From Coix lacryma-jobi var. lacryma-jobi (taxonomy: Eukaryota > Streptophyta > Magnoliopsida > Poales > Poaceae), in the NCBI GenBank assembly GCA_009763385.1, contig CM019829.1, positions 36,249,705 to 36,313,704 of the forward strand: 64,000 nt of DNA, read 5' to 3'. The notes under the pieces are model-generated. The model searched no databases and was not told the origin of the DNA. It saw nothing but the letters and a program-made list of their open reading frames with translations. Below are positions 23,112 to 35,779 of this stretch, piece by piece (positions within the stretch are counted from its first letter, which is position 1; each line of letters opens with the position of its first letter). The position numbers and the translations under genes were made by a program.

Positions 23112-25013
23112 TATGGGACTAAGAAGTTTCCTAAACTTAATGCAAAGTTTTAAATTACAAAGGTTCATTTTAGGTGTACAAGGTTCATATCCAGAGTTTT
23201 AAAATCATAAATTTTTGAACCTAGTTATACAAAGTTTGTAATGTCATAGTTTAAAGTTTGTAATTCTAAGTCTAAAGTTTAAAATCTAGCTAGTAGTACA
23301 AAAATTTGTGATATCATAGTTGAAAATTTTAAATTTCTAAGTGTAAAATTATGATCCTAGCAGCATAAAGTTTAAAATATCATAGTTCAAAGTTTATGAA
23401 TTCCGAGTATAATTTTTTAATATAGCGGTGTAAAGTTTATAATATCATAGTTTATGAATCTAAGATTACAAAGCTTGTAAGGTCATAATCAAAGTTTTAA
23501 TTGTTTTAGTACAAAGTTCTAAAACTTGGAGTGTAAAGTCTCAAATTATAAAATTGGAGTGATAGTTCAAAGTTTATAAAAACTAATATAAAGTTTCTAA
23601 ATTTAGGTCTAGAGTTTTAAAATCATAAAGTTCTAAATTTAACAATACAAAGTTTATATTGTTTTAAATCTGTTGATAAAAGTTTCTATATTTAAAATGT
23701 AAAGTTTAAAATTATAAAGTTTAAACCTTGAAATACAAAGTTTAAAATATGTTAGTATAAAGTTTTGTATTTTAAAAATAAAGTTTTAAATTTTGAATTC
23801 AAAATTTTAAATTTGCTATTACAAAGTTTTAGAAATATAAAGTTTTAAATATGCCAATATAAAGTTTCTCAATTTTAAAAATAAATTTAAAATTAAAACC
23901 TTTAAATTTTAAAACACAAAGTTTTAATTGTGGTAGTATAAAGTTTTTAAATTTAAAATATAAAATTTTAAAATACAAATTTTTAGATCTTAAAAATACA
24001 AAGTTTCAAGTGTTTTTTAAAACTCTATACAAACTTTATTTTTATAATGTGATAGTTTATAATTTTGAACCTAGCATTAGAAAATTTATAATGTGATAGT
24101 TTAAAGTTTATAAACTCTGAGTGTAAAGGGTTTAACCTTAGTTGTACAAAGTTGATAATGTGATACAATATAAAATTTGTTATGTCATAGTTTAAAGATT
24201 TATAAATTTAAAGTGTAAAGTTTTTAAATTAGAGGTACAAAGTTTATAACATGATAGTTTAAAGTTTTGAACCTAGTAGTATAATGTTTGTAGTGTGATA
24301 GATCAAAGTTTATAAATCTGAGTATAAAGGTTTGAACCTAGGACTACAAAGCTTATAATGTGATAATTTAAAGTTTTTGAATGTAGGAGTACAAAGACTC
24401 TAATTTTATATTTTCAAGTTTATAAACTTTGAGCGTTTAGTTTTTAAATCTGGCATTACAAAGTTCATAATATGATGGTGCAAAGTTTCAAACCTAAAAG
24501 TATAAATTTTGTAATGTGACAGTTCAATGTTTTATAAATTCTAAGTGTAAAGATTTTAATATAGTAATACAAAGTTTGTATTGTGATAATTCAAAGTTTA
24601 GAAATTCTAAGTGTAAAGTTCTAAATACGCTTGTATAAAGTTTCAAAATTTAAAATATAAAGTTTCAAATTACAAAGTTTTAACAATTTGAAATACAAAG
24701 TTTATAATGTATTAGTATAAAGTTTCTAAATTTCAAAATTAAAATTTAAAATTTTACTGTTTTAATTTTTTAAGTGTAAAGTTTTAAATGTTCTAGTATA
24801 AAGTTTCTAAATTAAAAAATGTAAAGTTTTAAATTATAGAGTTTTTAAAGCTTTAAATACAAAGTTTTAAATATGTTAGTATAAAGTTCCTAAACTTAAA
24901 AATAAATTAAGATTATAAAGTTTTAAATCTTAAAATAGGAAGTTCCAAATATAATTTAAAATATAAAGTTTGAAATTACAAAGTTTAAATCCTGAAATAT
25001 AAAGTTTTAGATG
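23112..25013. repeat. AT-rich degenerate repeat of TACAAAGTTTTAAA-like units
   Basis: About 1.9 kb in which AAAGTTT or its variants recur every 15-35 bases on one strand, without a clean period. The same sequence resumes after the Gypsy insertion (47241-47345). It holds no gene and belongs to element C. Confidence 0.75.
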
Positions 25014-25670
25014 TGTTGTTGCACACTTGCCCAACCTCCGCACACGTGCAGGGGGTGGCGAAGGTGGCCAACCGTCAGAACCAAGCTAGGGAGCGACGGG
25101 AACAAAAACAGCGCAAAGTACGATGAGAACAGTGTCACTATGGCTCTATTCCCGAAAAAAATATCCCAGTTACACTGTTCACCCCCCGGTATTTATATGA
25201 GATACCAAGGGGTGCCGACCAAATTACAATATGGTACAAGAAAGATTCCTCTGCGCTATACATACAGAAGGGCAGAATCATACAAACACAGTTGGAGCCG
25301 AAACCCTAGCCTGCTTTCCATGTGCCCGCCGCCGCTCGGCTCGTGCTCACCCTCGCGGAAATGCGATGGCTGACCTTCGACTCGCGAAGATGCCCGTCCA
25401 GTCGCGAAGTCCGAGTCCCTTCGCCACCGGTTGGGCCTGGGCCTCTCGGCGAAGGTATGCGGGATGCGCGAGGGTTGCTCCCGGCGCTCTTCATGCCCTT
25501 TGCCTGCAAGAATTTGTTGAACATCACGAAGGTTGGGTCAGTATTCGGGGGCTTGAGGGACTTACATGATGAACAAAGGAGGCAAGCAGCGAAGGTGCGC
25601 GGGACGCGCGAGGGCCGCTTTGTTGAGCCAGCCTGCGTGGTGCCACTGCCGAGGGTCCCTTCCCCCAACA
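25014..25670 (-). repeat. 3' LTR of the Tat-like Gypsy element
   Basis: TGTTGTTGCACAC ... CCCCCAACA. It pairs with 46576-47235 with a few substitutions and indels. A minus-strand TATAAATA is at 25190-25197. Confidence 0.93.
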
Positions 25671-25684
25671 GTAGCCCCTCGTTG
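25671..25684 (-). other. Polypurine tract of the Gypsy element
   Basis: On the minus strand CAACGAGGGGCTAC directly precedes the 3' LTR. Confidence 0.6.
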
Positions 25685-25896
25685 CCTTGGATCTAAAGAA
25701 CAGTATTTAGGCCCAAGCAGCGCCTTCAAACGAGAAAAGTGACGAGACCCTTGGCAGCGACGCCCGCAGCTGCTTTTGGGCCGGGCCGTTGTATTGTATT
25801 TGTTGTATTTGTACAGTAGGAGTCCGTTTCGTTTTTTGTGCCGTGGATTTTGGTTTTCGTGCTGGTGTTATCGGGTGAGGTGTTCCGCCCCCGGCC

Positions 25897-25904
25897 TATA
25901 AATA
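25897..25904 (+). promoter_or_regulatory. TATA box of the antisense gene
   Basis: TATAAATA preceded by GC-rich CCCCCGGCC, 149 bp before the ATG at 26046 and outside the LTR. It implies transcription opposite to the retrotransposon genome, starting near 25930. Confidence 0.65.
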
Positions 25905-26045
25905 GATGGAGTTGGTGGGGCTTTGGACCTGTGCCCTCCTCTGCTATAGTCATCCTGCTGCTGCGCATTTATTGTAGCGAAGGTTGATTTTACCTCGTTT
26001 CGAGGGTTCTGCTTGCCGGGTTCTGCGAGGGTTCTAGTTTGAGAG

Positions 26046-29000
26046 ATGGCTAGGTTGAAGCAAACCGCTCGTGCTGCTTCCCCTTCTGCTGCGGATGAAG
26101 GAGTGACCTTCGAGTTTGGTCTCAGCCGAGTTTGTGCTTCGGAGTTGGCATCTTATGTCAAGCGGGGCTGGATCGAGGATGGGAAAGCGAGGACCAGCGC
26201 TGGGGAGACTGTGCCGAAGCCTGATGCTGATGAAGTTGTTGTTTTCGAGGAGTTCTTCGTGGCTGGTCTGCGTTTTCCAGCTGCCTCCTTTGTGACCTCA
26301 GTTTTGCAGAGGTTTAATCTGAGGTTTCATCAGCTGACACCTTCGTGCTTTACGAAGATGTCGGTGTATGTTTGGGCGTGCCGCTCCCAGGGTATTGTCC
26401 CTCACGTCGAGGGTTTTATTCGCACTCATCGTGTGCATATGCAACCTCGGAAGATTGTTGATGGCGAAGGCAACACCAGTCTTGGACAATTTGCGGTGTA
26501 CACCTTCTGCCATCGCGCCGGGTCGGAGCTGCCGGTGCAAGCCCAGAAAAATAAGTGGACCAGTGGATGGCAAGAGTTCTGGTTTTATTACAAGCTTGGT
26601 GGCGACGCCGAGCTTGGTGGCGAGCTTCCGCTCCTCGGTGATGTGGGCGCCGAGGCCAAGATGAGCGCTGAAGCGCATGCCGCTGTTGATTGTCTGAGGG
26701 TTGTAGCGCGGTCTCAATGCGCTCGCGACTTGGTCGAAGAATACTGTTGTGCCAAGGTGTGGCCTCTCAGCCGAAGGCAAAAGTGGTTTGCAGTAGAGGA
26801 TGACCCCAAGTATGAGGGTAAGGGTTTGAAGAAACCAAAGGTGGATCTGAACAAGGTATGGGAAAATACCCTCAAGAAGTTTCCTAGGCGAGAGGATGGA
26901 GTCGAGGCTGTCTACAAGCGTGTTCAGCAGTGGGCGGAGGATCTTGTTGGGAAGCTGTCCACGCTGGAGGTTAAAGCTATCCATAGCTCGGTGGGCAGCG
27001 GAGGTCGGGTCAATAGGTTATTTGACATCCTTGGGATTCAGTACGCTGACTGTCCCGCTCCTTCGAGCGAAGATGCGCCCAAGAAACGGAAACGTGCAGC
27101 TCCGGAAGGCAAGGAGATTGTTTCGCGATTGAAGAGGGGTCGAGGTCGTGGCCGTGGTGGCGTCAGCAGCCGGGTGAAATCGCTTGCGACGAAGGTCGCG
27201 GTAGGATCAGGTGCCGTTGGTGCTTCCTCTTCCTCGGCCATTGTTTCAGGCGACCGAGGCGTTGGTAAGGTTGGGGGACGGGTGCCCCGCGTAGGCGGGA
27301 TTAGTGCTTTAATCCGGATCTCGGATGACGAAGGTGTTTCCGATGATGAAAAGGAGGAGGAGAAGGAAGACAAAAAGGAGGGGGTACTGAAGAGGACTCA
27401 TCTGATGAGGTTAGCAACACCTCTAGCAGCGACAGTAGCTCTGATGAAGATGTGTCCATTGAGGATGATCAAGGAAAAGGGATAGCCTTGTCTAGTGCTG
27501 GTGCTGCGGCTACCCGAAGTATTGATGACATCGTACGGGACTTTGAGCCAGAGAGTCCTCCCCGAGGGTTGTTTTCCGAGTTTGCTGGCTCGCACATTTG
27601 GGTCGATGGGTTTGAGTTTCATGGTGATTTTGAATCTGACCGGACCCCCGGGAAAAGGCCGTATGGCGAGGCTAGCCGATCAAGCCTTCCTTATTTTGCT
27701 AAGAAAATTGGGGTGTCCGATCCGGCAACAGAACTGTTCACGAGTCCGGATCTTCGAGAGTGTCACTTACAGTGTGCTCCGGAGGAAAGACGTTTTCTAG
27801 GCCGGGTGTTTAACCGTATCTGTGTGCCGGAAGCTGAACTTCGTCTGGCTAACGAGCCTTTGGACACCCTTCATGATGACATCGATGTGAAAACGGCTGA
27901 GTTGATGCTCCTTAACCGGTCGGCGCGCCGGAGGGCAAGTTATAATCTTCACCATCTGAATGATCGGTTGATTGAAGTGGAAAAGGCTAATAAGGACCTT
28001 CGCCAGAGCTTGGAGAATAAAGAGATTGAGCTCAAAGCTGCTCTAGAGAAAGTTAGGAAATCCCGAGAGGACGCGCAAGAGGTTGCCAATAGCAATGTTG
28101 AACTCCTGGCTGCTTGCCGTCAAAAAGACAAGGATTTGTTGATAGCGAACACTCGCATGAGTGAGATGTCGTAGGAGGTAGCTTCGCAGATGGAGGCTTG
28201 GTAGAGGAGTATGGGGAAAATTAAGATCAAACTCGATACCTGCTTGACCGAGGCCGGAGGTTCTGCTGGTGAACCCTTGCCTGGCGCCGATGCGGAGGCC
28301 TTCGAAGGTTGGTTGTGTAACGAGCTTGATGTGTTTAGCTCGTTGGTTGGAAACGCGGCCGATTTTGGTGGGTATGCCGGAGCATTGGCGATGGCCAGTA
28401 CTCTTCGTCAAGCGGATTGCGAGCATCTTCGCAAAATTAAAAAGCCCAACCACATCCACTACACCACAACACCGCATTACCGTCAGACATCTGACGCTAA
28501 AACTTTGTTTTACCGTTAGATGATCTGACGCTAAAGATAACTAAGAGACTATCTGACGCTAAATCCATATTTAGCGATTGAATGTCTGACGCTATAGGCA
28601 TTTATTTTTAACGTTTAACGGTCTGTCGCTAAATCTATATATATCGTTAGTCTGTCTGACACCAAAAATAAATGGACCCCACCTAGCTGAAGGTATATAT
28701 AATAATAATAACTAAGATAATAAAAAAATATAAAATGAGTATTCCTTCTATATAAGAAAACGAAGTCGTTTTGATAAGGTTTTGGTCAAACATTGAGAAT
28801 ATAAATCATGAATAATTTTTAAGTTATTGAGTTTTAAAATGTAAAAGCTATATGAATAAATTTGTATTGGCAAATATTTTCATAAAAGTATACCTATATT
28901 ATTTTCTAATAATTTTTTTTATAAAACAATGAGTGAAAGTTATATTTTAGAGACCGTGTTATTGTCTAATACGACTTCCTTTTCCTATACGGAGGGAGTA

Positions 29001-32000
29001 TATATAATTTTATACCATCTCTCTGTTTATTTGCATACATGATATTTTTTTCAATAAAGAAATAATTAATAAAAAAGAAAATAAAAAGAAAATGACACGC
29101 ACACCACATAACACATCGAACTCACGCACCCCAGCCAGTACGCCGCCAGACCCCCCGCACAGGCACCACCGCACGGGAGCCTCCCTCCTCTCGGTCTGTC
29201 TCGGACGGCCTCCTTCTCTTTCGATGCCGACGCCGACACCGCTCCCTCCTGCTCCTCCCTACGGCAATCTCCCCTGCTCCTAGTTTCTCCGCATGTAGCG
29301 CCGTCTCCTCGTCCTTTTTGTGTCGCGCGCCCTCGCATTAGGCATGTAGTTGAGCCCTAACCAGATCTGCTAGTAGTGCCGACCGCCACCGCCATGGCCG
29401 AGGATGGATGGGCGCGCCGCCATGCCGAAGCTGCGACAACGGCCGCTGCTGGCCATGCCGCCACCGAGCCCCTGGCCGGGTTGGCCTGAGAATTCGTGCT
29501 GCCCTTTCTCTCGTTGTTGTGCTTTTCCAACCATTGTAGATCCAGATTTGGCATGAATCAACCATTATAGATCCAGATCTGGCATGCATCACCGTGGTGA
29601 GCTCCTGCCCACGTTAGTTTTGTGCATGTCTTGTTATATGGCTTGCAGATCTACGATTAGGCTTGCCCCCTATTCTACAGTTGTAACTGCTCGTGTAACA
29701 TTGTAGCATTGATGAATCGTGTAGAAACTGCGTTGTTACATTTGAATTCCTAGTAATTACAGTTGTACATTGTCTGAGAAATATAAGCTGCATTTGCTTG
29801 TGGAAGTGATGTACTTTTGTACAATTTTCATTGTATGTGGCTGGCTGGCTGTAAATTCCAATCACTATGTCTGGCTGTAAATTTGATGGTTCAGTGCATC
29901 ATAATATCAAAACTATATGATGCACTACTGGATATGCACTTGGCCATATATGTTGAAAAAAATGTCTGGCAATAGTCGTATAAATTTGAGAATCATTTTG
30001 TTGTGTGAAAAAAGCATATCATGCTAGCACTAATCAAGTTCACTTGTTTTTTGTTGTGTACTTTTTTTGCAACTTTTAGATAATACTTGAGGTACAGGAG
30101 AATAGAGAAGGTTTAATCTGGCTGGTCTGGTCTTTGAATATTGACATCAGTTTCATACTTGATATTGGATCAGGTAATTTACCTTTGCTGGTCTGTGGAT
30201 ATTGACATCAATTGCTTCTTTTTTTGTGGCCCTGATTAAGTGGTTGAACAATGTTTTACTTGGCAGTCCACTCAGTAATGAAAAATTAAGATGGTTGGAT
30301 ATATTCTGAAATTACTATTTTCTTGCCAGGTGCTCACTACTTGCAAGAATTTTTAAGGTCAGTACTAGGATATGTAGATGGTCCTTGGGTAATTTGACCA
30401 TCTTTGTGGCCTTTATAATTTGTGTGTGTTGACCAGCGGCACACAGGCGGATGATCTGGTCTGAGATTCTATGGATCTGGACTAGGATTCTATGGACTAT
30501 GTCTGGTAGTTTAATGTGAACTATATCAGGCACAAAACATGTTTCATCTTGGCATTAGTTCAGAATGCCTAAAGCAGATTTAGTTTTCTTAATTTGCCAT
30601 GCTGCAGCATTGCTGCGAACCAATTCTTTTTCTGCTTTCTTTAGTTGTCAGTACTTTTTCCCTTATTTTTCTGTTCAAATGTTCAGGTTGAGGCAAAAAT
30701 ACATAGGTCAGAATGCTTGGTATCAAAGATTCTACTTTTTATTGATTGGGTTTTTGTCGGTTCGCAGGTTCACCAGCTCGTGCTCAATCGGGACTCCAAG
30801 TTCACCAACTTCATCTAGGTAACCAGGTGATTGAATTTGTTAGAATTGTTTGTTCTCAAATGAATGTCTAGCCTGACCAGTGCATTGAAACTTGAGTAGT
30901 GATTCCGCTCTGATCGTATTTTCTCAATCATTTAGCAAACTTCTATCATTTGTGTTTCATATATCCATGTTATACATAGCAAAATTATGTTAAAGCATTT
31001 TGTTATTGACCAGATTTCTATTTTTATTAAATATTAAGAGAGTGTTTAATGCAAAATAATTTTACGTTAACATTGAGAATCTGAGAAAAAATAGATATGT
31101 ATAATACATGATATTGAGGCCGAGCTGCAGCAAGCAGATGTCATGGCTTTTGTTTTTCTTTGGTCATGTTTGTGGTTAATACACACAAGGTTTAAATCCT
31201 TTTTTTATGTTTCTTCAGCAAGCCTCTAAATATTGAAACAATATTTATAATCATATAGTGATCTTTAGCAGCTAACTGTATAGAATCATTGTTTGCTAAT
31301 TTGTTCTATCATTCAGCACCAGTCTGTATAGTACGATGCTATTTAGAATAACAAATATGTCTTTTGTGTCAGTACTTAGTATTTGTTCACTTGTCCAATT
31401 TTCAGTTAGCTGTATTTCCTACTAAATATTGTGCATGGGTAGGTTCTGTTGCAGGCTGTAAGGTGATGCTATCCTCCTTTAGATTCAGTTAAATTATCAG
31501 GTAGAACATTACATGTCTCCCTGCTGTTTTTTTTTTGTTTCTAGTGAAGAAACTGCTCTTGTGTGAGATATATGAGTTTATTAAATGAGTAAGGTGCATA
31601 CTGCCATTGCATGTTGTTCCTCATTTACACCACTTCAATATAAGTTGTCCCTTCATATATTTTTATTTGTTTCAATATGCCAAACCTAAAAAACTGTCTA
31701 TTATACCATGTTGATCACATATGGGTAATCATAAGGCTTTGAAGCTTGAACTATATTGCAATTTAGAAAAACAAAAAAGGCATTAGCGTCCCTATTGGTT
31801 CCTAGTGATTACTGAACTTTGGACCATATACATAATATATAAAGCATTAGTGATTAGTGTACTGAATTAGGTAGACTACTGTATATAGGAGTATATAATA
31901 GTTCCCTGAACTAATATGGTAATGTTATCTGAAATACGGAGTATATTGTTGTGTTAGAAAACATTAGCATACTATTGTGCAAGTATTAATCATTATGTAT

Positions 32001-34166
32001 CCTCTATGCCATGATCCTGCAATATAGGATTTTAAATAAAAAGAAGTTACTGATTTTAAATAATTTTGAAATGGCAGATTTTTCATTATATGTTTTGCTT
32101 CTAATTTCTAAAAAAGTGTGGTAATGAGTGGGTTGGATGAATTATCTATTTGCCTAATTGTAAGGTTGTTATATTTTCCACTAAGTGTCGGACACAAGGC
32201 TTTAGCTTCAGTTTCTGGAAGCTGGTCTCCACGTAACCTGATGGATGTGCTCTAGTGTTGGCAAGTTATTACTTTTAGTTTTTAAAGTTCCTAGAAATAA
32301 TTGTATGCAAAAAATTAACACAAAATATTAGTATTGCATGTTGGGAGAGCATTCATGTAATTTTTTGGTGTCTAGACTTTAGATGATTCAAATAGTATGC
32401 AAACAAGATTATATCTTATATATGTATACTGATCTTCATGATGTGATATGATGTACATGTTTATTTATAGAAAGGATGGATTATCTGTTTTGGATAGAGG
32501 ATGTAAATGTGATGGTGAGCTTACCTTTGTGAGCTATTGTAAACTTTTTGTCAAATTTGTGAAGATGTATGTATCTTTATTGAAGTTGAATTTATTGAAG
32601 TTGAATTCTAGCTTTGTATTTAAATGAACTTTTGACGCTTAGTGTGACATTTGTAATAATTGTTGGCCGATCAATTTTTATTTTTTTTAAACCATTTAAA
32701 ACTATCTCGATGGATCATCTGACGATAAAACTATCTATAACATCACGCAGTCTGTCGCTAAAGAGTAGGAGCTGGCTGTCTGACGCTAAAAACTAGCTAC
32801 GGGCTATCTGACGCTAAAAATATTCACGGCAACAGACTGTCTGACGCTAAAAGACTTGTCTGACGCTAAAGATTTTTAGCGTCAGGACTTACAGCGTCTG
32901 CAGAAGCCTGACGCTATATGTTTTTAGCGTCAGACAGTCTGTCGCTATAGCCGCTTTTAGCGTCAGATCGTTCATCGCTAAAGATGGTGTTGTGGTGTAG
33001 TGATCTTCCCGACAGTTGACGAAGTGCGCCAGATGAAGATAAATGATGCTGAGGTTTGAAACTGTGCGATGCGTTTGTTTCGCAAGTTTTGGATAGCTGG
33101 TGGTGGCCGTGCTCTTGCTTTCAAAGAAGCTGCCGAGGCTACCCGCCAGGTTTGTGCTGTTTGGAGAAAATTGGTTTTGGGTTTGTTACAAACGATGATA
33201 GAGTTAGTATTATTTTTTGATTTTTTGTCTTTGTTTTATTTTCAGGCTCGGAGGGAGGCGATGTCTTCGCCGCCAGCGGCTGTTGATGCTGGTGGTAGTT
33301 CCGAAGTTGTTCCCGCGCCCAGCTCTGCGGAGGTTCCGCCTGTCGAGGTTGAACCCTTGGCTGAGGACGCTTCGAACACTGGAGGAGCTGTTGTAGGAGA
33401 GGCGGCAGCGGAAAGGGCGCCTGCTGAAGGCTCGGATGTTGCGATTGGCGGAGGTTTTGGTGCTTCAACCGGTGAAGCTGTGGCCGATGAGCGCGGGGAA
33501 GCCGGGCAGGTGTGAACTTAGGATTGCTTGGGCGAGGGGGTCATTTTGTAAGAAGTGTGGTAGTTGTAAAAACTTGATAACGCTGAGACACTTTCTTATT
33601 TTGTGAAAATGCAGGTTCCTGATGGAACCGTGCTAGAAGTGTTTGATGTGACGCCATTGACGCTTAATTATCAAGATACTTTTATAACTGGTGAATCGTG
33701 GGCTCGGGCTAGGCTAAAACATTCTTCTCTAACTTTTGAACGCTTTTGGTGGTCGAAAGTGCGAAGGTACGATTTGAAGAATAGCAGGTCAAGTCGTTTT
33801 TGGTGCGAAGCAGACTATACTGATCGACAAGCCAATCGTTATTTGTTTGGCTCTTCTTCGTCCTCGCAAGCTGGCGTTGATGACGATATTGATGAGAAAG
33901 CAGCTTTGGATTACTTGTTTGGGCGAAGCAAACTAGATCTAGGTTCGGATGGGTCACTTGTGGTTCCAAAGGAGGAACCTTCGGAAGTTAGTCCTGAATA
34001 CCGTAGATATATGTATAGGGCGAGGGTTTTGCCCGGGGAGCTGCCAATTGTTCCTGCAGCTCCTTTGTTGTGGGGACCCATAGTTCCGGTGGGTATAGGA
34101 TTTGAGGAAGGTGTCGAAGGTTTGAACAATTTGATGTTGATTGAGGATGGTGATGAATCCTTGTAA
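26046..34166 (+). pseudogene. Antisense accessory gene of the Tat-like element (gypsy-type transposon domain)
   Basis: The start at 26046 gives MARLKQTARAASPSAA, strikingly like the histone H3 N-terminus. Residues about 20-240 (LRFHQLTPSCFTKMSVYVWA, then WFYYKLG and RQKWFAVEDD) fit the plant family called 'putative gypsy type transposon' (PF04195, from memory). A basic segment (KKRKR, RGRGRGRGG) and an acidic Ser/Asp region follow, then a coiled coil near 27960-28130. Lesions: a one-base frameshift near 27375-27395, in-frame TAG at 28172 and 28202, a CACTA inserted at 28457, and a frame break near 33055. Two introns fit GT-AG rules (33150-33245, 33510-33614). The last exon ends at 34166. Function is unknown; nuclear action is suggested only by the basic tracts and H3 likeness. 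Confidence 0.75.
28457..33002. mobile_element. Non-autonomous CACTA (En/Spm) element in the antisense gene
   Basis: Perfect 17-bp terminal inverted repeats CACTACACCACAACACC, flanked by ATC (28454-28456, 33003-33005). Subterminal zones (28485-28660, 32700-32990) are packed with TCTGACGCTAAA motifs, and in the right zone some are inverted to form hairpins (32870-32970). No transposase frame exists in 4.5 kb. The GC-rich stretch 29090-29500 followed by AT-rich sequence resembles a captured first exon and introns of a host gene, but no protein was recognised. Confidence 0.92.
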
Positions 34167-34285
34167 TTTTGTTTTTTCTATTGATTGTATATGACACTGT
34201 CGTCTGAAGCGAACAACTTATGAAGTTGCTCTATTCATTTTTTGCAATTTGGTTTACATGATACTTGATTCTCGATTTGGAAAAA

Positions 34286-34805
34286 CAGCGACGCCCCCTT
34301 TTTCTTTTAGCGAGGCTCGCGTAGCGCTTTCATAAGCTGATTTAAAAAAACAGCGACGCCCCCTTTTTCTTTTAGCGAGGCTCGTGTAGTGCTTTCATAA
34401 GCTGATTTGAAAAAACAGCGATGCCTCCTTTTTCTTTTAGCGAGGCTCGCGTAGCGCTTTCATAAGCTGATTTGAAAAAACAGCGACGCCCCCTTTTTCT
34501 TTTAGCGAGGCTCATGTAGTGCTTTCATAAGCTGATTTGAAAAAACAGCGACGCCCCCTTTTTCTTTTAGCGAGGCTCGCGTAGCGCTTTCATAAGCTGA
34601 TTTGAAAAAAAAGCGACGCCCCCTTTTTCTTTTAGCGAGGCTCGTGTAGTGCTTTCATAAGCTGATTTGAAAAAACAGCGACGCCCCCTTTTTCTTTTAG
34701 CAAGGCTCGCGTAGTGCTTTCATAAGCTGATTTGAAAAAACAGCGACGCCCCCTTTTTCTTTTAGCGAGGCTCGCGTAGTGCTTTCATAAGCTGATTTGA
34801 AAAAG
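34286..34805. repeat. Tandem array, 8 units of 65 bp
   Basis: Each unit starts CAGCGACGCCCCC and contains TTTAGCGAGGCTCG and CTTTCATAAGCTGATTTG. Starts are at 34286, 34351, 34416, 34481, 34546, 34611, 34676 and 34741. Units differ by only a few bases. It lies between the antisense gene and the end of pol. Confidence 0.97.
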
Positions 34806-34837
34806 AACAGCGACGCCCACTCGTGAAATTTGCTTTG

Positions 34838-35266
34838 CGAGCCCCTGGCGTTTTTGTCAGGGTGCTCTACTTTTTTGGACTTCGCGCTTCCCCTTATCTT
34901 AGGTGGAGGTGAAGTTTGTATTGCGAGCCTCTGGCGTTTTTGCCAGGGTGCTCGACTTTTTTGGACTTCGCGCCTCCCCTTATCTTAGGTGGAGGTGAAG
35001 TTTGCATTGCGAGCCCCTAGCGTTTTTGCCAGGGTGCTCGACTTTTTTGGACTTCGCGCCTCCCCTTATCTTAGGTGGAGGTGAAGTTTGCATTGCGAGC
35101 CCCTGGCGTTTTTGCCAGAGTGCTCGACTTTTTTGGACTTCGCGCCTCCCCTTATCTTAGGTGGAGGTGAAGTTTGCATTGCGAGCCCCTGGCGTTTTTG
35201 CCAGGGTGCTCGACTTTTTTGGATTTTGTGCCTCCCCTTATCTTAGGTGGAGGTGAAGTTTTCTTT
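34838..35266. repeat. Tandem array, 5 units of about 86 bp
   Basis: Units start GCGAGCC(C/T)CTGGCG at 34838, 34923, 35009, 35095 and 35181 and contain TTATCTTAGGTGGAGGTGAA. It is unrelated in sequence to the adjacent 65-bp array. Confidence 0.97.
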
Positions 35267-35779
35267 GAGAAAAGTTTGTTTTATTTTGAAGCAATCTGCA
35301 AGTGCAATCAAGCCCTAATTGTGGGTTTTGGTGATAATGACCACACGATTGGAGAACTAATGAGATTCATGAAGTTGATAAGCAGGTTATGATAAGAAAG
35401 GATGGTGTATGTACGTTGGTGGACCCCTGTAACACCTCTGGTGTTTAACTGTAATTAACCTGACATGTCATCATCATTAGTCATTAATCATCCTTGCCTT
35501 GCATTTATGTTTGCTTAGTACTTGTGTAGCAATCTCGTTTCAAAAACCCTAAAAGCCCAAATCTTCCTATAAGGGCAAAAATGGTAATTTCACCTCTGTG
35601 CCTAGCTTTGTGTAATTCTTGTTCAGTTGGATGTCTTGAAGTTTTGTTGTGTTGGCCAAAGTTCAAAATCAAAATCAGATTTCAAATCCCTTTGCAAAAC
35701 CCTGATTTCCAAACCCTGGATTGTATCCCTCTTTTTGTAATTCAAAAATTATTCAAAATTTGAGGTTGGTCCAAAAAGC

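Noticed and set aside
26298..26984. 228-codon minus-strand frame
   Set aside because: Shadow of the antisense accessory gene, whose plus-strand frame has recognisable family motifs.
34286..35266. CRISPR-like array
   Set aside because: Whole units repeat head to tail without unique spacers, in a plant retrotransposon.
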